From NCBI GenBank assembly GCA_964639275.1, contig CAZXCQ010000350.1, forward strand, positions 1 through 5,580: 5,580 bases of DNA, in the 5' to 3' direction. Positions 5,176 to 5,580 of this stretch are shown piece after piece (position 1 is the first letter of the stretch; every line of letters begins with the position of its first letter). The DNA comes from CAZXCQ01 sp964639275 (GTDB lineage: Bacteria > Desulfobacterota > DSM-4660 > Desulfatiglandales > Desulfatiglandaceae). The notes under the pieces are model-generated. The model saw only the letters and a program-made list of their open reading frames with translations. It ran no database searches and was not told the origin of the DNA. A program made the position numbers and the translations under genes.

Positions 5176-5265
5176 GCTCCTTCGTTGACCGTGCACAGAC
5201 CGTAACACTTTAGCCGTTTGAAAGCCGGGCAATGGAACCCCCATTCCCCTATCTAGCCTCCAAAT

Positions 5266-5481
5266 TTGATGGCTTCGTAAAAAGTCGTCACCCCGTTGGG
5301 AAACGGGGTCCAGGGGCCTTGTAAATGCCTAAAAGAACTGGATTCCGGCCCCCCGGCCATGAGCGACTCGACATGAGCAGTTCGGCCCTGAGCTCACTGC
5401 CGATGGGCTCGTCGACATGTCTCGGAGCCGAATGGCTTTCGCCGGAGTGACAAGGTTTGGGACTTTTTACGAGACGATCAA
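5266..5481. repeat. 216-bp repeat element with terminal inverted repeats, copy 3
   Basis: The ends TTGATGGCTTCGTAAAAAG (5266-5284) and CTTTTTACGAGACGATCAA (5463-5481) belong to 21-bp terminal inverted repeats matching at 18 positions. Inside is a series of hairpins. ACCCCGTT (5290-5297) pairs with AACGGGGT (5302-5309). A nested stem joins CGAC..GAGC...TCGGC (5369-5386) to GCCGA...GCTCGTCG (5399-5414). The outer pair TCCGGC (5344-5349) and GCCGGA (5441-5446) is an imperfect version of the hairpin seen in copies 1 and 2. TCGACATG also occurs twice as a direct repeat (5368-5375 and 5412-5419), suggesting that one palindrome has inserted into another. There is no coding capacity of its own. It follows the GNAT-like gene; 5176-5265 between them holds nothing recognisable. 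Confidence 0.75.
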
Positions 5482-5523
5482 TTTCTCGTGTCAATTTGAC
5501 TTTTTTCAAAATCGGCACTTGGG

Positions 5524-5558
5524 CAGGGTAATGGTGCTTCAGGATCACCATTGCCCTG
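5524..5558. repeat. Hairpin near the window edge
   Basis: CAGGGTAATGGTG (5524-5536) pairs with CACCATTGCCCTG (5546-5558) around a 9-nt loop: a 13-bp stem with one G-T wobble position. No T-tract follows on the plus strand, and none directly on the minus strand, so a simple terminator is unlikely. It may be a leader structure or repeat belonging to the next gene outside the window. Apart from this and the repeat element, the 405 bases after 5175 contain no gene I can support. Confidence 0.5.
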
Positions 5559-5580
5559 GCAGGGGATTCCAGAGAGAAGT

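Noticed and set aside
5288..5551. An 87-codon minus-strand frame at the window end
   Set aside because: It runs through the repeat element and its hairpins; the translation reflects repeat sequence.

Overview
The window looks like chromosomal DNA of a free-living anaerobic bacterium, most likely a Desulfobacterota (deltaproteobacterial) lineage. That is inferred from the gene set (a molybdenum-storage-type protein, an AcuC-type deacetylase, a stand-alone TiaS-like protein), the moderate GC content, and palindromic intergenic repeats of the 'ctggattccggc / gccggaatccag' and 'cttcgtaaaaagtc' type. No rRNA, tRNA, CRISPR array or transposase gene was seen.

Layout: (1) 107-835 (+) is a 242-residue protein resembling the catalytic core of TiaS, the archaeal tRNA-Ile2 agmatidine synthetase. 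(2) 836-1038 holds little except a palindromic repeat that runs into the 3' end of the next gene. (3) 1039-1398 (-) is a PadR-family repressor. Upstream of it is a 10-bp-arm palindrome lying in the spacer of a strong sigma70-like promoter that points the other way. (4) 1491-1580 is a roughly 90-bp inverted-repeat element in the presumed leader of (5) 1629-1832 (+), a 67-residue basic conserved-looking protein of unknown function. (6) 1875-2732 (-) is an amino-acid-kinase-fold protein closely resembling the molybdenum storage protein subunits MosA/MosB, with its own promoter. (7) 3004-4161 (-, possibly to 4239) is an AcuC-type zinc deacetylase. It is divergent from (8) 4369-5175 (+), an unrecognised 268-residue protein whose middle reads like a GNAT acetyl-CoA-binding region. 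(9) 5176-5580 has no gene. It holds a 216-bp repeat element with 21-bp terminal inverted repeats, and a separate 13-bp-stem hairpin at the window edge.

The most interesting arrangement is the divergent pair at 3004-5175. A putative deacetylase and a putative acetyltransferase-like protein face away from each other across a short region. Two opposed sigma70-like promoters there have -35 boxes embedded in an 11-bp inverted repeat. This suggests a co-regulated reversible-acetylation module, analogous in logic to Bacillus acuA/acuC. The second point of note is the PadR operator/promoter, which suggests that the regulator controls both itself and the small 67-residue protein. The other genes appear to be independent single-gene units.
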